Assembly (NCBI GenBank): GCA_963790075.1
Contig: CAWBNG010000008.1
Coordinates: 496,001 to 560,000 of the forward strand
Source of the DNA: CAYOUV01 sp963790075
GTDB taxonomy: Bacteria > Chloroflexota > Anaerolineae > Anaerolineales > Villigracilaceae
DNA length: 64,000 nt
Direction of reading: 5' to 3'
Under the pieces are notes generated by a model. The model saw nothing but the letters and a program-made list of their open reading frames with translations. It had not been told where the DNA came from and did no database searches. Shown here one piece after another: positions 15,410 to 23,946 of the stretch. How positions within the stretch are numbered: the first letter of the stretch is position 1; each line of letters starts with the position of its first letter. The translations under genes were made by a program, and so were the position numbers.

Positions 15410-16270
15410 TTAAGGTGGGGTCACGATCCGAAAACCGATATGATGGTCCTGGTACGTCGGCGGGTCTTCGAAGTGATGGTAAGCTCCCCGTGCCACGAAA
15501 GGATTGCTGCCCCACCAGCCCCCCTTTTCAATTTTGTGCGTGCCGGTCTCGGGTCCTTTAGGGTCGTTTTTTACATTCTGCTTGTAGTATTTGAAATCCA
15601 GCCAATCCTGGACCCACTCCATGGCGTTGCCCGCCATATCTTGCGCGCCGACCCAACTGGCACCTGCCGGAAAGCTGCCGACCGGTGCAGGTCCGCTGCT
15701 GTCCACTATGTTGGCCTTGCTGCCCTCGAAGGTATTGCCCCAGGGATAGATCAGGGATGCGGGTCCGCGGGCGGCATATTCCCATTCCGCTTCGGTCGGC
15801 AGGCGGCCACCGCGCCAGCGGGCATACGCCTCAGCCTCGTACCAGGTGACGCACACGCGCGGCTCATCCGGCAGGGCGTCCGGGATGCAATCGATGGGCA
15901 ACTGGCCGGGGTCCTGGTGACTCAACCATCCCCAGCCATTTTCCGACCAAAATCCCTTCTTCTGGTACCCCCCGTCATCTGCAAAGGCTTGAAAAGCCGC
16001 ATTGGTCACTTCATATTTGTCGATCCAATAACCGCGACTGAGGCGGACTTCGTGTTGGGGCTGTTCGCTGGGGAGTTCGCGCTCGGCCCAAGCGGGCGGA
16101 TTCAAATTGCTGACATCCTCCGTGCCCATCAAAAATGTCCCGGCCGGGACCCAGACTTGCTCGATCCCCTGCGGGTCGATCCGCGTTTCTGCTGGTGTGT
16201 GGGCCTGGGGTCCGCCACAACTCGCCAGAAATATGGTGGGTGTTAATAGCAAGCGAAATAATTTACGCAT
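15410..16270 (-). CDS. Formylglycine-generating-enzyme-like lipoprotein
   Basis: A 286-residue secreted lipoprotein. The signal peptide ends in the lipobox LASC with the lipidated cysteine at residue 18. The rest is a SUMF1/EgtB/PvdO-type domain: WVPAGTFLMGTED, YWIDKYEVTNAAFQAF, CVTWYEAEAYARWRGGRLPTEAEWEYAARG (two adjoining segments), GNAMEWVQDW and a C-terminal HHIGFRIV. The copper-binding cysteines of true FGE are not evident, so it may bind a ligand or modify a surface substrate rather than sulfatases. No sulfatase adjoins it. Confidence 0.82.
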   Translation of the reverse strand: MRKLFRLLLTPTIFLASCGGPQAHTPAETRIDPQGIEQVWVPAGTFLMGTEDVSNLNPPAWAERELPSEQPQHEVRLSRGYWIDKYEVTNAAFQAFADDGGYQKKGFWSENGWGWLSHQDPGQLPIDCIPDALPDEPRVCVTWYEAEAYARWRGGRLPTEAEWEYAARGPASLIYPWGNTFEGSKANIVDSSGPAPVGSFPAGASWVGAQDMAGNAMEWVQDWLDFKYYKQNVKNDPKGPETGTHKIEKGGWWGSNPFVARGAYHHFEDPPTYQDHHIGFRIVTPP

Positions 16271-16405
16271 CCTGCCTCAATCCTGATCAAGATAAAACAT
16301 TATAACGATTGGGCTGGCCGATGTTTAACCCTCTGCAGGGTGGAATCCGTAAAAAAATACAGTCCTGTTCTGATGCCGGACTACCAGCCTTCAACAATAT
16401 TTGAT

Positions 16406-17227
16406 TTAGCGGGATAGGGTGAGTTGTTCGATTTCGCCGGGAGACAACACGATCTCGACAGCTTCTAGATTTTCTTTCTGGTGCTGCGGATCGAAGGACA
16501 TCGGGATGGTGATCACGCCGGGTTGTCCCACCAGCCAGTTAAGGGCAATCTGGTAAGGGGTGGCCTGGTGCGCCTGGGCGATCTCCTGTAAGGCGGGGTT
16601 GACGCGCAGCCGGCCCTGGTCGATAGGAGAGTAGGCGGTGAGCAGGATGCCGTTCGCCTGGCAGTAATCCAGCATGCCGTTCTCGAAATAGGTGCGCTCG
16701 GACAGGCTGCAAGGCACCTGGTTGGTGACCAAAGGCGTCTCGCACAGCGCCTGCGCCTGCCTCAGCCAGGACAGGTCGAAATTACTGACGCCCAGGTGGC
16801 GTACTTTGCCGTCCCGGACGAGCCGGTTCAAGGCGCGGAAAGTCTCTTCGAGGGGCGTACTGAGGGATGGCCAGTGGATCAGGTACAGGTCGAGGTAGTC
16901 CATTCCCAGCTGCTGCAGGCTGCGCTCGCAGGCCTGCAGGACTTGCTCGTGCTGCAGATGTGACTGCATTACTTTGCTGGTGACAAACAGGCTTTCGCGT
17001 TCGATCCCGGCTTCACGGACGGCCTGACCCAGCAATTCCTCGGCGTGACCGTGGGCGTACATCTCGGCCGTGTCGAAGAGGGTGTAACCAAGTTCAAGCG
17101 CTGAACGCAGGGCGTCCAGGGAACGTGTGTCTTGGGATGCATCGGAAGCGGAGTCGCCGCCGATGCGCCAGGTGCCGAAGCCAATCCTGGGGAGTTGTTC
17201 GCCGTCAGGCAGGGTCACATTCTTCAT
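16406..17227 (-). CDS. Aldo/keto reductase
   Basis: A 273-residue (beta/alpha)8 NADPH-dependent carbonyl reductase. The catalytic tetrad is complete: D52 and Y57 (LFDTAEMYAHG), K85 (TSKVM), H118 (LIHWPS). LGVSNFDLSWL and the C-terminal ITIPMSFDPQHQKENL block for cofactor phosphate binding are present, though SFDPQHQ departs from the usual K-S-x-x-x-x-R. TATAAT at 17238-17243 (minus strand) ends 10 bases before the ATG. The physiological substrate is not predictable. Confidence 0.9.
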   Translation of the reverse strand: MKNVTLPDGEQLPRIGFGTWRIGGDSASDASQDTRSLDALRSALELGYTLFDTAEMYAHGHAEELLGQAVREAGIERESLFVTSKVMQSHLQHEQVLQACERSLQQLGMDYLDLYLIHWPSLSTPLEETFRALNRLVRDGKVRHLGVSNFDLSWLRQAQALCETPLVTNQVPCSLSERTYFENGMLDYCQANGILLTAYSPIDQGRLRVNPALQEIAQAHQATPYQIALNWLVGQPGVITIPMSFDPQHQKENLEAVEIVLSPGEIEQLTLSR

Positions 17228-17308
17228 ACGTGAGGCGATTATAACAAATGCCTCAGGGTTGTTAAAATCAAAACGGGCAGGACAAAAATGTACTGCCCGT
17301 TCCGGTTC

Positions 17309-17932
17309 CTAGGCCTTCGCCAACAACTCTTCCAGCACCTGCCGGGACTGCTGTTCAATGACCACGTGCTGGCTGTTGCCATGCGCGTCCATGGTCACCA
17401 CCACAGGGAAGTCTTTGACCTCGATCAGCCACATGGCCTCCGGCACGCCGAACTCCAATTTGTAAACACCCAGCACTTTTTGAACCGCCTGAGCGATATA
17501 CGAAGCTGCGCCGCCGATGGCGTGCAGGTAGACGAAGGGCACCTCCAGGCAGCCTTGCAGGGTTTTGGGTCCCATGCCGCCTTTGCCGATCACGCCCCTG
17601 GCGTTGAAATGCCGCATCACGTCCGCCTGGTAGGGCTCCTCGCGGATGGAGGTGGTCGGTCCGGCGGCCACGAACTTGTAATCTTTGGTGTCCAGCCCGG
17701 CGACCACCGGCCCACAGTGATAGATTACGCCGCCGTCCAGGTGTTTTTTGAGTTCCGCATAGACTTGCAAATCGTCGTCTTGCGGCTGGCGCGTCTTTTT
17801 AATGAAAGTTTCGATCAGCCACTTATGAGCCGCGTCGCGTCCGGTAAGCATGATGCCGTTGAGCGCGACCGGCTCGCCGACTTTCAATTCGCGCACCACT
17901 TCAGCGCTGATCGGAATGGTTATTTTGCGCAT
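17309..17932 (-). CDS. Class I fumarate hydratase, beta subunit
   Basis: A 207-residue beta (C-terminal) domain of the two-subunit oxygen-sensitive fumarase/tartrate dehydratase family. AGPTTSIREEPYQADVMRHF, GVIGKGGM and GCLEVPFVYLHAIGGAA are hallmark segments. The ATG at 17932 follows AAGGAG; a longer frame upstream is not needed. It lies 76 bp after the alpha-subunit gene, and together the two form the 4Fe-4S enzyme that converts fumarate to malate. L-tartrate dehydratase is the alternative, but no tartrate genes adjoin. Confidence 0.88.
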   Translation of the reverse strand: MRKITIPISAEVVRELKVGEPVALNGIMLTGRDAAHKWLIETFIKKTRQPQDDDLQVYAELKKHLDGGVIYHCGPVVAGLDTKDYKFVAAGPTTSIREEPYQADVMRHFNARGVIGKGGMGPKTLQGCLEVPFVYLHAIGGAASYIAQAVQKVLGVYKLEFGVPEAMWLIEVKDFPVVVTMDAHGNSQHVVIEQQSRQVLEELLAKA

Positions 17933-18008
17933 GGTTTTCTCCTTCGCTGGGCACACCGGACTCCAAGGGCATTACGTCTTTTAAGTGTGTCCTGCGCGTC
18001 CTCTGTGT

Positions 18009-18884
18009 TTAAGCGTACGAAACCTTGTCGCCCTGCACCGTCATTTTGCGGCGGCGGTAGGCCCAGCACATATATGAAATCGAAACAAAATAGCTGGCCG
18101 GCAGGCGGTGCAGACCGCTGATCTTCGTCCCCAGCACAGTCGTCTGGCCGCCGAAGCCCATCGGTCCGATGCCCAGTTGGTTGGCTTCTCCGGTCAGGCG
18201 CTCTTCCAGGGCGTTCAAATCGGGATCCGGGTTGGGGTCGTCGATTTTGCGGAACAGGGTCTCTTTGGAGGCGTAATACGACGAACCGCGGTCGCCGCCG
18301 ATGGCGATGCCCAGCACGCCGGGGGCGCAGCCCAACCCCTGGGCTTTTTGCACCGCGTCCAGCGCCACCTTGCGGACTCCGGCCAGGTCGCGGCCAGCGC
18401 CGAGCTGGCTGTTGGGCAGTTTGTACTGCGCGCCGACGTTTTCGCAGCCGCCGCCCTTGAGCATCAGGTCGATCGTCAGCGGTTGTTCGGCATCCACTTC
18501 TTCAAAGTGAATCGACGGGTAATAATCGTCGCCGCTGTTGTCGCCGCTGTTGACCCCGCTGACAGCGTCCACTGCGTTGGGGCGCAGGTAATTTCGCTGG
18601 GTGGCCTGGATGACCGCACCCTGGATCTCCCGGCGCAGCTTGCGCGTGGACGAGCCTTCGGGGTAATGGACGTAGAAGATCGGGGTACCGGTGTCCTGGC
18701 AGATGGGCGTGGATTGGGCGCGCGCCAGGTCGACGTTCTTCAGGATCGTTTCGAACGCTCCACGGGCAGCCGAACCGGGCGCTTCCTTTTCGACCGCTGC
18801 GCGCAGACGGTTTTCCACGTCAGCGGGCAGGTCAGTGGACGTGCGCCGGATCAATTCGAGGATCGATTCAGTTAAATCTTGCAT
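18009..18884 (-). CDS. Class I fumarate hydratase, alpha subunit
   Basis: A 291-residue alpha subunit carrying the 4Fe-4S cluster. Likely ligands are C62 (ICQDTG), C186 (GLGCAPGVLGIAIGGDRG) and C273 (SYMCWAYRR). KGGGCENVG and RPNAVDAVSGVNSGDNSG are typical of the family. GGAGGTCCC precedes the ATG. The beta subunit follows in the same direction. Use of the oxygen-labile class suits an anaerobic or facultative organism. Confidence 0.9.
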   Translation of the reverse strand: MQDLTESILELIRRTSTDLPADVENRLRAAVEKEAPGSAARGAFETILKNVDLARAQSTPICQDTGTPIFYVHYPEGSSTRKLRREIQGAVIQATQRNYLRPNAVDAVSGVNSGDNSGDDYYPSIHFEEVDAEQPLTIDLMLKGGGCENVGAQYKLPNSQLGAGRDLAGVRKVALDAVQKAQGLGCAPGVLGIAIGGDRGSSYYASKETLFRKIDDPNPDPDLNALEERLTGEANQLGIGPMGFGGQTTVLGTKISGLHRLPASYFVSISYMCWAYRRRKMTVQGDKVSYA

Positions 18885-18978
18885 GGGACCTCCAAGATTC
18901 TTGGCATGAACTTATCATACTTAAACTGGGGGGCTGAGGCGAGTGACAAAGCGCCTGATTTTGGACGATGCCTATCAG

Positions 18979-19008
18979 AAAACCGGGGCGCAGCTGGCTG
19001 TACCCCGG
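18979..19008 (-). terminator. Weak terminator after the acetyltransferase gene
   Basis: On the minus strand CCGGGG pairs with CCCCGG around a 14-base loop and is followed by TTTTC, just beyond the stop at 19015. Confidence 0.45.
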
Positions 19009-19014
19009 CGGGAA

Positions 19015-20037
19015 TCAGCGTGAAATTTTAACCCGCAGCACGGGATGGTCGATGCCCCCGAATTTGTATTTGTACGCTTCGTCCCCGCGCATGAAGTCGA
19101 ACTCGCTGCGCCCGTGCTCGTTGGCCCATTGCAGCATGTGTCCCAGCAGCACCCAGCCGGGAGAGATCTCACTAAAATCGAAATTCAGGCCAGAGTTGTA
19201 GACCCAGATGCGGTTGTTGTAATCGAAGTTCAGATAACCGCAAGCCTTCTTGCCGTCCACTTCCAGAAATACCAGCTGCAGCCAGCCTTCCTTGAAGGCC
19301 GCATGGACGCTGGCGCGCATCTGCGTGCGCATCACGTCGGTCAGGAAGGCGTCTTTTTCGAGGTCGTTGGACATCAATTCCAGGAAGTCATCGATCTCCG
19401 CGTCGAGCGTCGTCTCATCTTCAACGATGTACCAGCGCACGGGCAGTTCGTACTCGTCCGCGCGGCGCATCTTGCGGCGGATTTCGTGGCGCTGCTTCTT
19501 GTCGATGCCGGACAGGTATTGCTCGAAGTCACCGGGCAGCTGGACCGAAAGTGCCGGGCGGAATTTCTCCTGGGTGAAGCGCAGGCCGCGTGCATCAGCT
19601 GCAGTCTTGAGCACGGGCAGCGTGGGCGAGTCTTCGGGCAGGTTGTACCAGTCGAGCACTTCCCAGACCGGGGCCGAGTCCGAGGCCAGGAAGTCAAGCA
19701 GGCCGGAGACAAATTCGGGCAGGTCCTGTGGGCGGACGATCAGGTCCAGATAATCCGAGATCTCGATGCTGCCCAGCAGCATCAGGGCTGGCTGGTCGTC
19801 CGGGTTGTGCGTGAAGAATAGGGGCGCGATGCCCTTGAGCTGGCCGTCCTGGCGGGCGGTGATCAGCGCCAGTTCGGCTTGCGGCCATTCTCCGCCGCCG
19901 CGCGTCTGCCACCAGGCTTGCAGATACTCGTAGCGCAGGAAGGGCACGTCGGTCTGGCTTTCTGCGAGCAGCTGGTTCCATTCGGCTGCCAGTGCTTTGA
20001 AGTCTTCAGGGGAGGTAATTTGTTGGAAGTTCATCAT
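19015..20037 (-). CDS. BioF2/CelD-like acetyltransferase (GNAT fold)
   Basis: A 340-residue protein of the double-GNAT family once linked to cellulose biosynthesis CelD. SGIDKKQRHEIRRKMRRAD near residue 180 is the diagnostic KxRxxxRR segment. The C-terminal half holds LVFLEVDGKKACGYLNFDYN, then ISPGWVLLGHMLQWANEHG and FDFMRGDEAYKYKFGG. Relatives transfer acyl or amino-acyl groups onto cell-surface sugars or peptides; the substrate here is unknown. Two ATGs occur in tandem at 20037 and 20034. It diverges from the PP2C-like membrane protein gene. Confidence 0.8.
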   Translation of the reverse strand: MMNFQQITSPEDFKALAAEWNQLLAESQTDVPFLRYEYLQAWWQTRGGGEWPQAELALITARQDGQLKGIAPLFFTHNPDDQPALMLLGSIEISDYLDLIVRPQDLPEFVSGLLDFLASDSAPVWEVLDWYNLPEDSPTLPVLKTAADARGLRFTQEKFRPALSVQLPGDFEQYLSGIDKKQRHEIRRKMRRADEYELPVRWYIVEDETTLDAEIDDFLELMSNDLEKDAFLTDVMRTQMRASVHAAFKEGWLQLVFLEVDGKKACGYLNFDYNNRIWVYNSGLNFDFSEISPGWVLLGHMLQWANEHGRSEFDFMRGDEAYKYKFGGIDHPVLRVKISR

Positions 20038-20139
20038 GCTCTTTTTTTAGGGGATAACCGTGAGAATTTTACCAGTATAATGAGAGTGCCGTGGACAAAG
20101 ACCAATGGGACCTTGCCCTCTAAGGAACGGAAAGCAGAC

Positions 20140-22515
20140 GTGTCAAACGGTTTCAATCTTACACTATTGCCAATCTATCGCCTGAGCGGGCAAGACCTGC
20201 CCACCCTGCCGGGTTTGCTGGCCCTCGATCCGCCCAAACGGACGGCGCGCGGCCGCGAACGCGACCGCCTGGTGGTCTACCTCTCGCTGACTGGAAAGGC
20301 GACCTTTACCACAGCCGAAGCGCTGCAATTGACCACGCGCGCGGCTGAGCAGTTTTACAATTCCCCTGGCTCCCTGACCTCGGCCATGCGCAGCGCCGCC
20401 GAGAGCATCAATCATGCCCTACTGGAACGCAACCTGCGCACGACCGGCAGCGGCGAATATTCGGTTGGACTGCTGGCCATGGCTGCGCTGCGCGGCACGC
20501 AATTGACCCTGCTGCTTTGCGGGCCGGCGCATGCCTTCCTGATAGCTTCCGAACTGCGGCACGTCCATGACCCTGCGCTGTCCGGACGCGGGCTGGGACT
20601 GAGCCAGACTCTGGCAGTCCATTACTCGCAAGCCGAACTGGCTCCCGACAGCCGCGTGCTGTTGTGCGGGCAACTGCCACCAGCCTGGGAAAATTCCATT
20701 TCTAAAGACCACGCCCCGGCTTCACTCGAGGCGACGCGCCGACGCCTGGTGGCATTGGAGCCGGGTGATGTGAATGCCGTCCTGCTGCAGTTGCGCGAAG
20801 GACCCGGCCGGATCAACATCCTTCGCCCAGGGCAGGAGACCGACGCGGAAGCCCCTGCCAAGCCTGTTTCAAGCTCGCCGGACCAGACTCCGCCCGCTGC
20901 CTACCCGGATCTTCCACCGGCCGAATCCGAAGCTCAACCGGCAGGCTCTTACCCGCCGCAGCCCGAACCGTCCACGCGGACGGCTCCGCCCTCGGCCTAT
21001 TCGATCCCGGCCCAGCCGGAGCCGCAGGTCCCGCCTCCCGCGCAGGGAGACGAGACCCCTGCGTCCCGCGATTTCCCAGCCTCTCTTCCGAGGCTCAAGC
21101 CCGGCTTACAACCGGTGGAAGACGAAGCACCCGTCATCTCTGAAATTGGAACGGCGCCAGTCTCTGCACGTCGGCCGGGCACAGGCACGCGCAAAGCCGC
21201 GCGTGCGGCCGTGGGTGGCATGCAAACCTGGCGGCGGATGACCGGACGCCTCTCGCAGGGTTATCGAAACCTGCTGCCCAGGCTGCTCCCCGGTTCCAAT
21301 GCAGATAAGCCGGTTTCCATCCCAACCTCGATCATGGTGATCATGGCGATCGCCGTACCGCTGGTTGTGGTCACGGTGGCCAGTCTGGTCTACTTCCGCA
21401 TCGGGCGCGGGACGAATTACGATGCTTATTATTCCCAGGCTGAAGCGACTGCTGAAAAGGCTGTCGGGCAGACCGACCCGGTCTATTTGCGCGAAGTCTG
21501 GAGAACTACGCTTTACTACCTCGATCAGGCCGAAGAAAATAAGGTCACGCCGCAATCCAGCGCCTTACGCCAGCAGGCTCAGAGCAGTCTGGACGGACTG
21601 CTGGGTATTGTCCGCCTCGATTTTCAAGCGGCCATCAACGGCGGGATGCCAGGCGGGGTGCAGGTCACGCGCATGGCGGCTAACGATGCTGATCTATACA
21701 TGCTCGACGCGGCCAAAGGATCGATCCTGCGCGCTTTCCTGACCGGTGTGGGATACCAGTTGGACAACACGTTCCAATGCGCGCCGGGCGCTTATGGCGG
21801 CTACAACGTCAGCCAGCTGGTGGATTTGGTGGCTTTGCCGCGCCCGAATTCTCTGGACGCAACTGTTATGGCGGTCGACACTTCCGGCAATTTGCTGTAT
21901 TGCGCACCGGACAAGACACCGCAGGCAGTTCCGCTGGCGCCGCCGGATACCAACTGGGGCCGTGTGACGGCCATTGCACTGGACGGGAATAATCTGTTTG
22001 TCATGGATGGTCCCAAGAACGCCGTCTGGATTTATGGGGGCGAGAACAGCTCGTTCAGCGACCTGCCGGTCTTCTATTTTTCCGAGCAGATCCCGAACCT
22101 GACCGATGCCGTGGATATGGCCATCAACGGGGATGATCTATACATGCTGCACTCAGACGGCCATCTGTCCACCTGTACGCGCAGCCGCATCGATACAGTC
22201 CCGACACGTTGTACCGATCCGGCCATCCCGAACGATCCACACCCGGCATCGCAGGGGAACGATCCCTTTACCGAAACACATTTCATCCAGATGACCTTTA
22301 CCGCCCCTCCGGATTCTGCGATCCTGCTGTTGGATTCGGAAGGCCGCGCCGTCTATCGCCTCAGCCCGCGTTCGCTGGAGCTTTTAAACCAGTTGCGACC
22401 ATACCCGCAGCTGATCGGGCGACTCGGACCGGCGGTAGGTATGGCTGTCAGTCCCAATCACATGCTCTTCCTGGCATTGGGCAACGAAGTCTATTACGCA
22501 ACGGACGTCCCTTAA
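20140..22515 (+). CDS. Membrane protein with degenerate PP2C-like domain and extracytoplasmic propeller-like domain
   Basis: 791 residues from the GTG at 20140; the frame extends upstream antisense to the acetyltransferase gene, which I reject. TATAAT at 20076-20081 gives a short leader containing AAGGAA. Residues 20-210 resemble a PP2C/SpoIIE phosphatase core (SVGLLAMAALRGTQLTLLLC, GPAHAFLIASE) but lack the metal-binding Asp residues, so it is probably not a phosphatase. Residues 230-340 are Pro-rich. One transmembrane helix lies near 395-420. Residues 470-790 show recurring short segments such as GNNLFVMDGPKNAVWIYGG and DDLYMLHSDGHL, like beta-propeller blades. It may sense an external signal and pass it to a cytoplasmic pseudophosphatase. 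Confidence 0.65.
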   Translation: MSNGFNLTLLPIYRLSGQDLPTLPGLLALDPPKRTARGRERDRLVVYLSLTGKATFTTAEALQLTTRAAEQFYNSPGSLTSAMRSAAESINHALLERNLRTTGSGEYSVGLLAMAALRGTQLTLLLCGPAHAFLIASELRHVHDPALSGRGLGLSQTLAVHYSQAELAPDSRVLLCGQLPPAWENSISKDHAPASLEATRRRLVALEPGDVNAVLLQLREGPGRINILRPGQETDAEAPAKPVSSSPDQTPPAAYPDLPPAESEAQPAGSYPPQPEPSTRTAPPSAYSIPAQPEPQVPPPAQGDETPASRDFPASLPRLKPGLQPVEDEAPVISEIGTAPVSARRPGTGTRKAARAAVGGMQTWRRMTGRLSQGYRNLLPRLLPGSNADKPVSIPTSIMVIMAIAVPLVVVTVASLVYFRIGRGTNYDAYYSQAEATAEKAVGQTDPVYLREVWRTTLYYLDQAEENKVTPQSSALRQQAQSSLDGLLGIVRLDFQAAINGGMPGGVQVTRMAANDADLYMLDAAKGSILRAFLTGVGYQLDNTFQCAPGAYGGYNVSQLVDLVALPRPNSLDATVMAVDTSGNLLYCAPDKTPQAVPLAPPDTNWGRVTAIALDGNNLFVMDGPKNAVWIYGGENSSFSDLPVFYFSEQIPNLTDAVDMAINGDDLYMLHSDGHLSTCTRSRIDTVPTRCTDPAIPNDPHPASQGNDPFTETHFIQMTFTAPPDSAILLLDSEGRAVYRLSPRSLELLNQLRPYPQLIGRLGPAVGMAVSPNHMLFLALGNEVYYATDVP

Positions 22516-22545
22516 TCGTGTTTGTCTCATTGAAGAGGTGTTGCT

Positions 22546-23568
22546 ATGAGCAAGTCATCCGGTGGCTTTTTTAGTTCTTGGTTGGATTTTTTAAGCTCAA
22601 TTTTTGGCGGGAAACCCAAACCGCCGCCTGTTTCCACTACTGTTCCAGCGGATAATGCCAATGAGCCAGCCCAGAGCATTACCAGCAAAGTCCTGCTGCT
22701 GATCTATGAACCTGTCATGGACCCCGCCACGGGCAAGAAGCTTTCTGAGCAAATGAACTGGAACCGTCCTGATGATCTGGCAAATGCCTACTCTGGCGAC
22801 CTGCTCCAGGTCAGCGGAGGCAAAGCCCGCTATCAAATTGCGGATCGGGTCGAGCTGAATGAATTCCCGGCCATGCTGGATGGATTCCGCTACACCCCCT
22901 CCAGCTTCATGGATGTGATGCGCGGAACGACACCGCCTCATTCCCCGGCCCAGGTCGATTACCAGGCCATTTTGACGCGTTTCAACATCCTGCAGCGGGT
23001 AACGAATGGTCAAATTGACGAGGTCTGGGTTTTTGCCTTTCCGCACGCGGGGTTCTACGAATCGTCCATGGGAGGCGCAGGCGCTTACTGGTGCAATGCT
23101 CCGGCTCTCAAGGATACGGAATCCTGCCCGCGCAAGTTCATCACGATGGGTTTCTCGTATGAACGCGGCGTGGGCGAGATGCTCGAGTCATTCAGTCATC
23201 GGACCGAGTCGATCATGACCAAGACCTTTGAACGCCTGAGCGGGGATGCAAATTTGTGGCAACGCTTCACCCGCTACGACAAAATTGCGCCTGGCAAGGC
23301 TGCAATTGGGACGGTTCATTATGCCCCCAACAGTGAGCGCGATTACGATTGGAACAACCAGCGTATGGTGCCCAGCGAGTGCTACGATTGGTTCAATTTC
23401 CCGCGCTTCCGCGGCGATATCCGCCAGGTCAACGCTTCGGAATGGGGCAACGGGGAAATCCGCGCGCACCATAACTGGTGGTTGGAACACCTGCCCAAGG
23501 TGGCGGGCCGGATCAACGGCGTACATAATAACTGGTGGCAATACGTCATTGACCCCAACCGCATTTAA
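22546..23568 (+). CDS. Unrecognised conserved-looking protein rich in Trp, His and Asn
   Basis: 340 residues, 30 bp after the PP2C-like gene; AAGAGGTG precedes the ATG. I do not recognise a named family. The N-terminus is Gly/Ser-rich (SSWLDFLSSIFGG) with a Pro linker. The body starts SKVLLLIYEPVMDPATGKKL and includes VWVFAFPHAGFYESSMGGAG, AYWCNAPAL, and a C-terminal block HHNWWLEHLPKVAGR then HNNWWQYVIDP. The Trp/His/Asn-rich blocks look like a binding or catalytic surface for carbohydrate or peptide. No clear signal peptide. Co-transcription with the upstream gene is likely. Confidence 0.6.
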   Translation: MSKSSGGFFSSWLDFLSSIFGGKPKPPPVSTTVPADNANEPAQSITSKVLLLIYEPVMDPATGKKLSEQMNWNRPDDLANAYSGDLLQVSGGKARYQIADRVELNEFPAMLDGFRYTPSSFMDVMRGTTPPHSPAQVDYQAILTRFNILQRVTNGQIDEVWVFAFPHAGFYESSMGGAGAYWCNAPALKDTESCPRKFITMGFSYERGVGEMLESFSHRTESIMTKTFERLSGDANLWQRFTRYDKIAPGKAAIGTVHYAPNSERDYDWNNQRMVPSECYDWFNFPRFRGDIRQVNASEWGNGEIRAHHNWWLEHLPKVAGRINGVHNNWWQYVIDPNRI

Positions 23569-23946
23569 CTTTTGGCGCTGAAGATACCCTGCTGGGTTGG
23601 GTCAATCCCTACCAAAACAGGGTGGAATTTACCCGAAGCACTAAGCTGATCATGAGACTCTACCTGCAGCGGATGAGAGGGATGCTGTATTTAATTGCAA
23701 TCCAAATTATGTCATCCCTCAACTTTATCGGTTGTGGATTTTGAAGATCATTTTACTGGCTGGTTTTTGGGGTGAATTCAGTCACTAATCGAAATTTTTA
23801 TCAATCTTGTTTAATAGATCCATATCAAATTTGTAGAGTTCTTGTTCATGATCTGTAATGTTTGCCTGACCAATATTCTTTTATGATGATTTCAGGAATA
23901 CCTCTCACGGGGTTGTAATTTGGCTGCATCGAACTAGAAGCTATTG
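23569..23946. other. Intergenic, lower GC, no gene recognised
   Basis: 378 bp of AT-richer sequence between the unrecognised gene and the GGDEF gene. It contains an 8-bp inverted repeat GAGGGATG (23677-23684) / CATCCCTC (23713-23720) with a 28-base loop and no T tract. A 30-codon frame near 23651 has no ribosome-binding site and is not called. Confidence 0.5.

Noticed and set aside
15440..18875. Long plus-strand open frames opposite the FGE-like, aldo/keto reductase and fumarase genes
   Set aside because: They are antisense shadows of well-supported minus-strand genes and show no family motifs.
19879..20139. Upstream extension of the PP2C-like gene
   Set aside because: It lies antisense to the 5' end of the acetyltransferase gene and upstream of the TATAAT at 20076; the GTG at 20140 with AAGGAA fits better.
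23651..23740. A 30-codon frame with a hydrophobic core in the 23.6-23.9 kb gap
   Set aside because: No ribosome-binding site or promoter, and no recognisable signal peptide.
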